Source of the DNA: Lichenicola sp964236105
GTDB lineage: Bacteria > Pseudomonadota > Alphaproteobacteria > Acetobacterales > Acetobacteraceae
DNA: 64,000 bases
Direction of reading: 5' to 3'
Assembly: GCA_964236105.1 (NCBI GenBank)
Contig: CAXSBC010000002.1
Span: 310,001 to 374,000, forward strand
The notes under the pieces are model-generated. The model ran no database searches and was not told the origin of the DNA. It saw nothing but the letters and a program-made list of their open reading frames with translations. Positions within the stretch are counted from its first letter, which is position 1. Each line of letters opens with the position of its first letter. Shown here in pieces: positions 39,666 through 48,121 of the stretch. The translations under genes were made by a program, and so were the position numbers.

Positions 39666-39704
39666 GGCGGCCACGGTGCGGTGCGGCGTTAGGCCGATCC
39701 CGCC

Positions 39705-40781
39705 TCAGGTCCAGTAAAGCGTTCGCGCAGCCGGCAGGTGCTGGGCCAGGGACGCGGTGATCACGCCGCGCATCGCCGTCATCTCGGCGCGCGGCAGCAC
39801 CCATTTGCCGGTGCCGAACTTGGTCAGCTTCCGCGTCCGGCTCGCCTCGTCCAGGTCCAGCGAGCTGCCTGGATACCAGCCGGTCAGCACGGCCTTCGAC
39901 TTGTCGGTGAAACGATGGGTGATCAGCTCCACCGTCAGGTCCGGCAGGGCAATCCCGTCGAGGGCCTCGGCCACGTCGGCAAGCAGCCGGTCATACTCGG
40001 TCCGCCAGTTCGGCAGCGGCAGGATCGGCGCGATCGTGAGACCGACCGGATAGCCGGCCTGCGCCATCGCCCGCAACGCCGCCAGCCGACGCACCATACG
40101 CGGCGCCCCGCCCTCGTAACGCTCGCCGCCCTTCGAGTTCAGCGAGAACCGGACGCGGGTGCGGCCGCCATGCGGCAGCGACAGCAGCGGCTCGACCGCA
40201 TCGAACTTCGTGGTGAAGCGCAGCTGCACCGGGGCGTCCCACGCGCCGAAATGGCGGATGCAGGCCTCCAGGCTTCCGGTCAGGTGCTCGATGCCGAGCG
40301 GATCGGTATAGCAGGAGCACTCGAACGTCGTGCCCTCGCTTGCCCGGGCTTCCGACCGTGACGTGACCTGACCCTGTCCCAGCACCGGCGCCAGCTCGGC
40401 CAGGATCTCGGGCAGGTTGGCATAGGCGCGGACGATCGGCGGACCGCTGAGCGAGCCGGCGAGATAGCAGTACTGGCAGTGCGCCGGGCAGCCCTCGGCG
40501 AGGTCGAAGCGCCAGTCGGCGCTGGGCGGGATCGGATCCGGACGTCGTCGGCTCGGCGACGCCACCACCACGGCCAGGGTGGTCTTGGCGTCGCGGTAGC
40601 TGTCCGGCAGCCCGGACAGCCGATCCGCCGGCAGGCGCACGATCTCGGAACCAGCCGCCGCCGCCCGGTCGACCATGGCGGCGCCGTGGGCGAATCCGAG
40701 CGCTGCCGGCGTCACCAGAACGCGCTTGGGGATCCAATGTCGGTCTGTGACCATGCCGTTCATGTCGGGCGCGATCGGCAT
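39705..40781 (-). CDS. Spore photoproduct lyase-like radical SAM protein
   Basis: 358 residues. The radical SAM cluster motif is C98-x3-C102-x2-C105 (EGCPAHCQYCYL). SPL-type sequence follows: TFECSCYTDPLGIEHLTGSL with C155 and C157, near the Cys that donates hydrogen in the Bacillus enzyme, then RFTTKFD and the RVRFSLN strand. Bacillus SPL repairs the UV thymine dimer of spores, but this genome looks non-sporulating, so the substrate is open. The start is uncertain: Met7 or Met10 would also serve. Lies 20 bases after SirB1. Confidence 0.85.
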   Translation of the reverse strand: MPIAPDMNGMVTDRHWIPKRVLVTPAALGFAHGAAMVDRAAAAGSEIVRLPADRLSGLPDSYRDAKTTLAVVVASPSRRRPDPIPPSADWRFDLAEGCPAHCQYCYLAGSLSGPPIVRAYANLPEILAELAPVLGQGQVTSRSEARASEGTTFECSCYTDPLGIEHLTGSLEACIRHFGAWDAPVQLRFTTKFDAVEPLLSLPHGGRTRVRFSLNSKGGERYEGGAPRMVRRLAALRAMAQAGYPVGLTIAPILPLPNWRTEYDRLLADVAEALDGIALPDLTVELITHRFTDKSKAVLTGWYPGSSLDLDEASRTRKLTKFGTGKWVLPRAEMTAMRGVITASLAQHLPAARTLYWT

Positions 40782-40801
40782 GGAACAAGGTGTCCGATCG
40801 C

Positions 40802-41674
40802 TCAGCCGGCGGTTCTGCTCCAGTCGTCGAGCCGAGCCTGGGCGATTCGCGCAGCCTCGCTCCCGGCGGCGGCCGTCAGCACGCGCTGCAGGCAGCGGGT
40901 CGCCTGAAGCGCGCGCCCGAGACCGTGATTGAGCTCGGCCGCATCAAGCCAGTTGGCCATCACGTCGGGCGCGATCAGCAGCATGCCCTCGAGCGACCCG
41001 AGTGCCGCCTCGACCTCCCCTGCCAGCAGGCGACGCTGCACGAGGTTGCGCTGCAGCCGGAGCAGCACGTCGCGAGTCGACATCGGCCGGGTCATGCCGG
41101 CCTGCAGCGCCACCCCGCTGCCGCCGACCCGCTGCAGCAGCGACAGCAGCTGCACGCTGCCGAGGGTGGCGCCTTCGCCGAACGGATCGATCAGCATGCG
41201 CCGCGGCTGCCTCGACCGGCCCGCCTCGCCGGCCGCCATGCCACGGTCGGAGGGGGCCTGCAGGGACAACAGGAAGTGACCCGGGAAGTCGATGCCGTGC
41301 CCGTCCCATCCGGCGGCCCGGATGCAGTGCAGCCAGATGACGCCCAGCGCCACCGGCAGGCCGCGACGACGCTCGACGACCCGGATCAGGTTGGCGTTGT
41401 CGAGATCGTCGTAGCGCTCGACATCGCCACGATAGCCGTGCCGGGCATGGATCAACCCGGCCAGCGCGCCGATCCGCGCCTCCTGCGATCGGCCCGACAT
41501 CACGGCGCCGACCAGGGCGGCGTCGCGCGCCAGCACCGACAGATGCTCGGACGCCGCCTCCCAGTCCGCCGCCGCCGCATCGAGCCGCGCGAGCTGCAGG
41601 GCGGCCGGCGCCGGATCGATCTCCACGTCGGGCAGCATCCCGATCGCCGCCAGCGCGTCGCCTGCCTCCGCCAT
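40802..41674 (-). CDS. SirB1/transglutaminase-like TPR protein
   Basis: 290 residues. The N-terminal half is a transglutaminase-like SirB1 domain (DLDNANLIRVVERRRGLPVALGVIWLH, GIDFPGHFLL, IDPFGEGATL); the C-terminal half is TPR-like (NLVQRRLLAGEVEAAL, then a second pair of helices). The frame is open to 41806, but the ATG at 41674 has GAGGAAGGAG close upstream and matches family starts. Role unknown; cysteine/His catalytic residues of true transglutaminases are only partly kept. Confidence 0.88.
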   Translation of the reverse strand: MAEAGDALAAIGMLPDVEIDPAPAALQLARLDAAAADWEAASEHLSVLARDAALVGAVMSGRSQEARIGALAGLIHARHGYRGDVERYDDLDNANLIRVVERRRGLPVALGVIWLHCIRAAGWDGHGIDFPGHFLLSLQAPSDRGMAAGEAGRSRQPRRMLIDPFGEGATLGSVQLLSLLQRVGGSGVALQAGMTRPMSTRDVLLRLQRNLVQRRLLAGEVEAALGSLEGMLLIAPDVMANWLDAAELNHGLGRALQATRCLQRVLTAAAGSEAARIAQARLDDWSRTAG

Positions 41675-41783
41675 GACCGGTCTCCTTCCTCGCGGCCGCT
41701 GCAGACCCGCATCTGCTGCGACCGGCGCGCCGAGAGACGGTTGTAGCGTCTGCGGCGCGCGAGCCAAATCCCGATGCCAGCGG

Positions 41784-42223
41784 TCAGCCGTGCTGGTGCC
41801 GGTCATCCTCGTGAACGATCACCGCCCCGAGCAGGTCGAGCATGCGCTCGTGATGCCCTTCGCCGCCGGTCGGGGAGGCCGCGAGGTCGATGCCGGCAAG
41901 CGGGTTCCGCGACGCGGTGGTGCCGGCAAAACCCATCGACCAGGCCGGGAAGCCGCGATCCTCGATATGTTCGGCCTGCAGCACGGCGACGTCGCGATGC
42001 CGGTGATCGCACTGGATGCGCTCGAACGTCTCGCTGACCGTATCGATCGGCCCTTCCAGCACCTGGGCGAAGCATCCGTGGCTGAACAGCAGCCGCCGGT
42101 GATGCCGGCCCGGGCGTTCCGGCGCGATGCCGTCAGGATGCGGTGGATTTCCTCATCCGCCGCCTGCAGCCCGTCCGGCATCTGCGTGCGGCTGCAGTAG
42201 AGGAGGCGGTAAAGCGTGTGCAT
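41784..42223 (-). pseudogene. BLUF-domain blue-light sensor with internal frameshift
   Basis: The start at 42223 reads MHTLYRLLYCSRTQ, the first BLUF strand with flavin-contact Tyr9, and continues to NARAGITG. After that point BLUF sequence resumes in another frame: LLFSHGCFAQVLEGPIDTV and on to a stop at 41784. One missing base at about 42092-42098 (within GGCGGCTG on the minus strand) accounts for the change. Restored, all flavin-binding residues (Tyr, Asn, Gln) are present and the protein would be near 146 residues. The 5' end overlaps the GGDEF-EAL gene by 71 bases. Could be a real lesion or a base-call error. Confidence 0.8.
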
Positions 42224-43988
42224 GGCGGTCTGCCTCTGCTCGGTTGATGGCGCCCGGTGTCGCGGCCGGGAACTCGCTCAGCAGACGGTCGATCTGCCCG
42301 GCTGCGACCGGCCGGCTGAACAGGAAGCCCTGAACCGAACTGCAGCCCTGGGCGCGGATGCGCGCCAGCTGCTCGATGGTCTCGACGCCCTCCGCGATGG
42401 TCACCATCCCGAGGCTGATGCCGAGCGCGCTGATGGCCCGGATGATGGCATTCTGGCTGGACAGGTCGCCGTCGCCCGTCACGAACGACCGGTCGATCTT
42501 GAGCTTGTCGAAAGCAAAGCTCTGCAGCTGGCTCAGCGAGGAATAGCCGGTGCCGAAATCGTCTATGGCCTTGAGCTGGCGCAGCGCCGTCAGCACCGCC
42601 CGCTCGTTGGCGAGCAGCGAGCTTTCGGTGATCTCGATCTCCAGCCGTCGTCCCGGCAGGCCGGTCAGCCGGAGCGTGCGCTCGACGCAGTCGATCAGCC
42701 TGGGAAGATCCTCGAACTGGTTCGGCGACACGTTGACGGCGACCGTCACCCCGTCCGGCCACCGCGCCGCCTCGCGACAGGCCTCGCGCATGACCCACTC
42801 GCCAAGCGGCACGATCAACCCGATCTCCTCGGCCAGCGGGATGAAGTCCGCCGGCGAGACGAGGCCGCGTTCGGGATGGCGCCAGCGCAGCAGCGCCTCG
42901 AATCCGGCGATCGCGTTGGTGTCGAGGTCGATCTGCGGCTGATAGTTCAGCTCGAACTCCTGCAGCGCCAGCGCCTTGCGAAGGTCGATCTCCAGCGACC
43001 TTCGCGCCGAGGCGCGGCTGTCCATCTCCCGGGTGAAGAAGCGGAAGCTGCTGCGGCCGGATTTCCTGGCGTCGTACAGGGCAAGATCGGCGCTGCGCAG
43101 GAGCGTCTGGTAGTCATCGTCGTCCGGCAACGCGAGCGCCACGCCGATGCTGGCGCCGATATTCACCAGATGCCCATCGACCAGATAGGGGCGGCCGAGC
43201 ACGTCGACGATGCGCGCCGCCAGATCGCCCAGCGCCGTCCGGTTCGGCATGTTCGAGACCAGCACCGCGAACTCGTCGCCGCCCAGGCGGGCCAGCAGGT
43301 CGTCCCGCCGCAGCATCGCGTGCAGACGCTTCGACACCAGTTTCAGCAGCCCGCCTCCGACAAGATGGCCGAGCGCGTCGTTCACGCTCTTGAAGCGGTC
43401 GAGATCGACCAGCAGAACCGCGCTATCGACCGCCTCAGAGGCCAGCAGGTCCGGCTGCGGCTGCGGCTGCGCGCCGGCGGCGAGGCTCGCCACGACCCGG
43501 CTGCGGAAGCGCCCGCGGGTCAGCAGCCCGGTGAGCGGATCGCGCGTCGCCTGGTCGAGCGCGTCGGCTTCCGCGGCACGCCGGTCGGTGGTTTCCTCGA
43601 AGCAAAGGAGCCAGCTTTCGTCGCCAAGTGCCAGGACGCGGAGCGTGAACACGCGGCTGCCGTCGCGCGTGCCGATGTCCACGGCACCTTGATGCTCGGC
43701 TGCGCCGTTGATCGTCGTGATGCAGGTCTCGTGGACCTGCTGCACCATGTCCTCGCTTAGCAGGGCGCTGCCGTCGAGCAGATCGAGCAGCGACATCGCC
43801 CGCGTCACCGTCCGGGACGGGATGTCCAGCACCGCGCCGATGCGGGCGTTGGCGAACAGCACGGCCATCGTGCGGTCCACCGTGGCGATCCCGGTGCCGA
43901 TGCCCTCCAGCACGGCCAGCAGATGCGGTAGCCCGTGGTCCCGGGGGGTATCCTGGGCAGCCTCGCGGCTGGTAACCAAAACATCCAT
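42153..43988 (-). CDS. PAS-GGDEF-EAL c-di-GMP enzyme
   Basis: 611 residues. A PAS-like sensor (about 20-135), a diguanylate cyclase domain with intact GGDEF (236-240) and inhibitory RxxD site (227-230), and a phosphodiesterase domain with EAL (364-366), the IDDFGTGYSSL loop and AEGVET. Both activities look possible. The ATG at 43988 has AGGAGG 7 bases upstream; a GTG two codons earlier is too close. The 3' end runs 71 bases into the BLUF gene, so the light sensor is probably made with it. Confidence 0.93.
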   Translation of the reverse strand: MDVLVTSREAAQDTPRDHGLPHLLAVLEGIGTGIATVDRTMAVLFANARIGAVLDIPSRTVTRAMSLLDLLDGSALLSEDMVQQVHETCITTINGAAEHQGAVDIGTRDGSRVFTLRVLALGDESWLLCFEETTDRRAAEADALDQATRDPLTGLLTRGRFRSRVVASLAAGAQPQPQPDLLASEAVDSAVLLVDLDRFKSVNDALGHLVGGGLLKLVSKRLHAMLRRDDLLARLGGDEFAVLVSNMPNRTALGDLAARIVDVLGRPYLVDGHLVNIGASIGVALALPDDDDYQTLLRSADLALYDARKSGRSSFRFFTREMDSRASARRSLEIDLRKALALQEFELNYQPQIDLDTNAIAGFEALLRWRHPERGLVSPADFIPLAEEIGLIVPLGEWVMREACREAARWPDGVTVAVNVSPNQFEDLPRLIDCVERTLRLTGLPGRRLEIEITESSLLANERAVLTALRQLKAIDDFGTGYSSLSQLQSFAFDKLKIDRSFVTGDGDLSSQNAIIRAISALGISLGMVTIAEGVETIEQLARIRAQGCSSVQGFLFSRPVAAGQIDRLLSEFPAATPGAINRAEADRHAHALPPPLLQPHADAGRAAGGG

Positions 43989-44117
43989 CCGCACGCCTCC
44001 TGCCGCCGCCGGCAGCCACGCGTGGGACTGCGGGCCTCCGGCGGACGGACCCTGACAGGCAGAGGTTGCCGACGATTCAACAACGGCGGCGGCGGGATCG
44101 ATCCGGCCGGTTCGCCG

Positions 44118-44489
44118 TCAGGCGCCGATGCAGAACAGGGCGATCACGCAGGCGATGCCGCCAAACCAGCAGGCCGAGCGCAGGGCGGCGCGGTCGGCGA
44201 GGTAGGCGGCGCCGTAGGCGAGACGGAACAGGATGAAGAGGCCGGAGAGCCAGTCGATCCTGCCCTGCCCGGCATGGGCAAGCCCGGCCACGATCACCGC
44301 GGCGGCAAAGGCCGGAAATGCCTCGAACTGGTTGCGGTGCGCCCAGTCGGCACGCTGCCGCCAGCCTTGCAGCGCCTCCTGTCCCACCCGCGGCCGGGCG
44401 TTGTCGATCCCACCGCCGCTCTTGGCGGCACCCGTCAGCACGTAGGGCAGGATGGCTGCCACCAGGATCATCCAATAGGCGAACTGCAT
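44118..44489 (-). CDS. MAPEG family membrane protein
   Basis: 123 residues, four predicted membrane helices (about 1-19, 55-72, 78-95, 104-121). The motif RADWAHRNQFEAFPAF matches the glutathione-binding ERAYRAHLNLLE-type helix of MAPEG proteins. Members include microsomal glutathione transferases; the bacterial substrate is unknown. Divergent from alaS. Confidence 0.85.
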   Translation of the reverse strand: MQFAYWMILVAAILPYVLTGAAKSGGGIDNARPRVGQEALQGWRQRADWAHRNQFEAFPAFAAAVIVAGLAHAGQGRIDWLSGLFILFRLAYGAAYLADRAALRSACWFGGIACVIALFCIGA

Positions 44490-44609
44490 CGTCGGGTTCC
44501 TTGATCGTGACGGGCGGGTTATGCCGCCCTCGTCGCCGCGGCACGACTTTCGCCGGGGCGGCGGCTGCGCTAGGTCACGGTGTCACGTCCAGGACGTCTT
44601 CCGCTCGCC

Positions 44610-47261
44610 ATGGCCTCCAGCAACGATATCCGCGCCGCCTTCCTCGACTATTTCGCCCGCCATGAGCACCGGGTGGTGCCGAGCAGCCCGCTGGTCCCGC
44701 GCAACGACCCGACGCTGCTGTTCACCAACGCCGGCATGGTGCAGTTCAAGAACGTGTTCACCGGGCAGGAAACGCGTCCGTACAACCGCGCGGCCACGGC
44801 GCAGAAGGTGGTGCGGGCGGGCGGCAAGCACAACGATCTGGACAATGTCGGCTATACCGCCCGGCACCACACCTTCTTCGAGATGCTGGGCAATTTCTCG
44901 TTCGGCGACTACTTCAAGCCGCTCGCCATCGAATTCGCCTGGACCCTGGTGACCCGGGAGTTCGGGCTGCGCCCCGACCGGCTGCTGGTCACGGTCTATT
45001 CCGAGGACGACGAGGCGGCCGCGTTGTGGAAGCGGATCGCCGGCCTGTCCGACCGCCGGATCATCCGCATCCCGACCGCCGACAATTTCTGGCGCATGGG
45101 CGACACCGGACCCTGCGGACCCTGCTCGGAGATCTTCTTCGACCATGGCGACACCGTTCCGGGCGGGCCGCCGGGCTCGCCGGGCGAGGATGGCGACCGG
45201 TTCGTCGAGATCTGGAACCTCGTCTTCATGCAGTATTTCGAGGACCCGCCGGGCACCCGCGCGCCGCTGCCGCGCCCGTCGATCGATACCGGGCTCGGGC
45301 TGGAGCGCTTCGCGGCCATCCTGCAGGGCAAGCGCGACAACTACGACACCGACACGCTGCGCGCCCTGATCCTGGCCTCGGCCGAGGCGACGGGCCAGGA
45401 CCCGGACGGTCCGTTCAGGACCAGCCACCGGGTGGTGGCCGATCACCTGCGCTCGTCCTCGTTCCTGATCGCCGACGGGGTGCTGCCGGCGAGGGAGGGG
45501 CGCGGCTATGTGCTGCGCCGGATCATGCGCCGCGCGATGCGCCACCTGCACATGATGGGCACCACCGAGCCCGTGTTCCACAAGCTGGTCCCGGCGCTGG
45601 TGCGTCAGATGGGTGCGGCCTACCCGGAGCTGGGACAGTCGGAGGCGCTGATCCGCGAGACGATGCGGCTCGAGGAGGACCGGTTCAAGGCGCTGCTGGA
45701 ACGCGGCCTCGGCCTGCTCGGCGACGAGACCGGCCGCCTCGGCGACGGCCAGGCGCTGTCGGGCGACGTGGCGTTCAAGCTGTACGACACCTTCGGCTTC
45801 CCGCTCGACCTGACCCAGGACGCGCTGCGCGAGCAGGGGCGGAGCGTCGATCTGGCCGGTTTCGAGAGCGCGATGCAGGCGCAGCGCACCCGCGCCCGCG
45901 CCGCCTGGGCCGGCTCCGGCGACGAGGCGACCGGACAGGCCTGGTTCGAGCTGCGCGACCGGGCGGGTGCCACCGAGTTCCTCGGCTACGCCACGGAGCG
46001 GTCCGATGCCGAGATCGTGGCGCTGGTGCTGGACGGCGCCCCGGTGACCGAGGCCGCCGAGGGGGCCGAGGTGCTGGTGCTGCTGAACCAGACGCCGTTC
46101 TATGCCGAAAGCGGCGGCCAGGTCGGCGATGCCGGCACCATCTCCGGCCCGGACTTCGAGATCGTCGTCACCGATACCCAGAAGAAGCTGGGCGAGCTGT
46201 TCGCGCATGTCGGCCGGGTCGCATCCGGCACCGCGCGCGTCGGCGCCGCCGTCACCGCGCGCGTCGACCATGCCCGGCGCGGCGCCATACGCGCCCACCA
46301 TTCCGCCACCCATCTGCTGCACGAGGCGCTGCGACGCCGGCTCGGCACCCACGTGGCGCAGAAGGGCAGCCTGAACGCTCCCGACCGGCTGCGCTTCGAC
46401 GTCAGCCAGCCGCGTCCGGTGACGCCCGACGAGCTGGCGCTGGTCGAGACCGAGGTCAACGAGAAGATCCGCGAGAACGCCCCGGTCACCACGCGGCTGA
46501 TGACCCCGGAGCAGGCGGTGGCGGACGGCGCCATGGCGCTGTTCGGCGAGAAGTACGGCGAGGAGGTGCGCGTCGTCTCGATGGGCGAGGCCATGGATGA
46601 GGGCCGTCCGGCCTATTCGGTCGAGCTCTGCGGCGGCACCCATGTGCGGCGCACCGGCGATATCGGCCTGTTCCGGATCACGTCCGAGAGCGGCGTCTCC
46701 GCCGGCGTGCGGCGAATCGAGGCGGTGACCGGACGGGCGGCCGAGCAGGCGGCGCTGCTGGTCGAGGAAAGGCTGAACCAGGTCGCGGCTCTGCTGCGGG
46801 TGCCGGCGGCCGAGGCGGCGGACCGGCTGGCGGTGGTGCTGGAGGAGCGCCGGGGGCTCGAGCGGCAGGTGTCTGAGCTGCAGCGCAGGCTGGCGACCGG
46901 CGGCAGCGGCGCCGCCATCGAGCAGATCGACGGGATCGCCTTCTCGGCGCGCAACCTGGGCGAGGTATCGCCGCGCGACCTGAAGGGACTGGCGGAGGAG
47001 GTCGGCCGGCAGATGGGGTCGGGCGTGACGGCGCTGATCTCGACGGCCGACGGCAAGGCCAGCGTGGTCGTCTGGGTGTCGCCGGATCTGGTGTCCCGGC
47101 TCGACGCGGTGGCGCTGGTGCGCGAGGCGAGTGCGGCGATGGGCGGCAAGGGCGGCGGCGGCAGGCGGGAGCTGGCCCAGGCCGGCGGGCCGGAGGCCGG
47201 GCGCGCCGAGGAGGCCTTCGCCGCCCTGCGCGCGGCCATCTCGCACGCCATGGCGGCCTGA
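44610..47261 (+). CDS. alaS: Alanyl-tRNA synthetase
   Basis: 883 residues. Class II catalytic domain (NDPTLLFTNAGMVQFK, ARHHTFFEMLGNFSFGDYFK), tRNA-recognition helices, then the editing domain with zinc ligands in HHSATHLLH and the later ELCGGTH, and the C-Ala domain ending in GGGGRRELAQAGG. The ATG at 44610 places the family start IRAAFLDYF correctly. An in-frame GTG at 44580 with AGGT upstream is an alternative that adds 10 residues. Complete. Confidence 0.97.
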   Translation: MASSNDIRAAFLDYFARHEHRVVPSSPLVPRNDPTLLFTNAGMVQFKNVFTGQETRPYNRAATAQKVVRAGGKHNDLDNVGYTARHHTFFEMLGNFSFGDYFKPLAIEFAWTLVTREFGLRPDRLLVTVYSEDDEAAALWKRIAGLSDRRIIRIPTADNFWRMGDTGPCGPCSEIFFDHGDTVPGGPPGSPGEDGDRFVEIWNLVFMQYFEDPPGTRAPLPRPSIDTGLGLERFAAILQGKRDNYDTDTLRALILASAEATGQDPDGPFRTSHRVVADHLRSSSFLIADGVLPAREGRGYVLRRIMRRAMRHLHMMGTTEPVFHKLVPALVRQMGAAYPELGQSEALIRETMRLEEDRFKALLERGLGLLGDETGRLGDGQALSGDVAFKLYDTFGFPLDLTQDALREQGRSVDLAGFESAMQAQRTRARAAWAGSGDEATGQAWFELRDRAGATEFLGYATERSDAEIVALVLDGAPVTEAAEGAEVLVLLNQTPFYAESGGQVGDAGTISGPDFEIVVTDTQKKLGELFAHVGRVASGTARVGAAVTARVDHARRGAIRAHHSATHLLHEALRRRLGTHVAQKGSLNAPDRLRFDVSQPRPVTPDELALVETEVNEKIRENAPVTTRLMTPEQAVADGAMALFGEKYGEEVRVVSMGEAMDEGRPAYSVELCGGTHVRRTGDIGLFRITSESGVSAGVRRIEAVTGRAAEQAALLVEERLNQVAALLRVPAAEAADRLAVVLEERRGLERQVSELQRRLATGGSGAAIEQIDGIAFSARNLGEVSPRDLKGLAEEVGRQMGSGVTALISTADGKASVVVWVSPDLVSRLDAVALVREASAAMGGKGGGGRRELAQAGGPEAGRAEEAFAALRAAISHAMAA

Positions 47262-47275
47262 CGGCGTCCGGACCT

Positions 47276-48121
47276 TCAGGCCGCGTAGTCGAGGCCGATA
47301 TCCAGCACCGACACCGAATGGGTCAGCCAGCCGATCGAGATCAGGTCGACGCCGGTCGCGGCCAGCGCCGGCGCGGTCTCGGGCGTCACCCGTCCGGAGG
47401 CCTCGCTGATCGCGCGGCCGTCGATCAGCCGAACCGCCTCGCGCAGCAGGTCCGGGCCCATGTTGTCGAGCAGCACCGCATCCATGCCGACCGACAGCGC
47501 CTCCTCGAGCTGCGCCAGCGTGTCGACCTCGACCTCGATCTTGACCAGGTGGCCGACCGCCCGCCGTGCCCGCTCGATGGCGACGCGGACCCCGCCGGCG
47601 ATGGCGATGTGGTTGTCCTTGATCAGCACCGCGTCGTCGAGACCGAAGCGGTGGTTGGCGCCGCCGCCGACGCGCACCGCGTACTTCTGCAGGCTCCGCA
47701 GGCCGGGAATGGTCTTGCGGGTGCAGCAGACTCGCGCCCGGCTGCCCTCGATCGCCCGCACCACGCGGCCGGTCGCGGACGCGATGCCGCTCAGGTGCGA
47801 CAGGTAGTTCAGCGCCACCCGCTCGCCCATCAGCACGCCGCGCGCCGGGCCCGAGATGGTGGCGATGCGGTCGCCGGGCCCGATCGCCGTCCCGTCCGGC
47901 GCCTGCACCGAGAACTCCAGCCGGGGATCGACCAGCGCGAAGGCCAGGCGGGCGAGATCGAGGCCGGCGACGATGCCGGGCTCGCGCGCCTGCAGCACGC
48001 AGCGGGTGCGCAGCCCGTCCGGCACGATGGCATCGGTGGTGATGTCGCCCGCCCGGCCGAGATCCTCCAGCAGGGCCGCCCGCACCATCGGCTCCAGCAT
48101 GACGTCCGGCAGCGGGGTCAC
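47276..48121 (-). CDS. nadC: Nicotinate-nucleotide pyrophosphorylase (carboxylating)
   Basis: 281 residues. Turns quinolinate and PRPP into nicotinate mononucleotide. Marks: LLEDLGRAGDITTDA, RKTIPGLRSLQKYAV, GGGANHRFGL and KDNH, with the C-terminal VDLISIGWLTHS. The GTG at 48121 overlaps the nadB stop as GTGA; the ATG at 48100 is a shorter alternative. Last of nadA-nadB-nadC. Convergent with alaS, 14 bases apart. Confidence 0.96.
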   Translation of the reverse strand: MTPLPDVMLEPMVRAALLEDLGRAGDITTDAIVPDGLRTRCVLQAREPGIVAGLDLARLAFALVDPRLEFSVQAPDGTAIGPGDRIATISGPARGVLMGERVALNYLSHLSGIASATGRVVRAIEGSRARVCCTRKTIPGLRSLQKYAVRVGGGANHRFGLDDAVLIKDNHIAIAGGVRVAIERARRAVGHLVKIEVEVDTLAQLEEALSVGMDAVLLDNMGPDLLREAVRLIDGRAISEASGRVTPETAPALAATGVDLISIGWLTHSVSVLDIGLDYAA

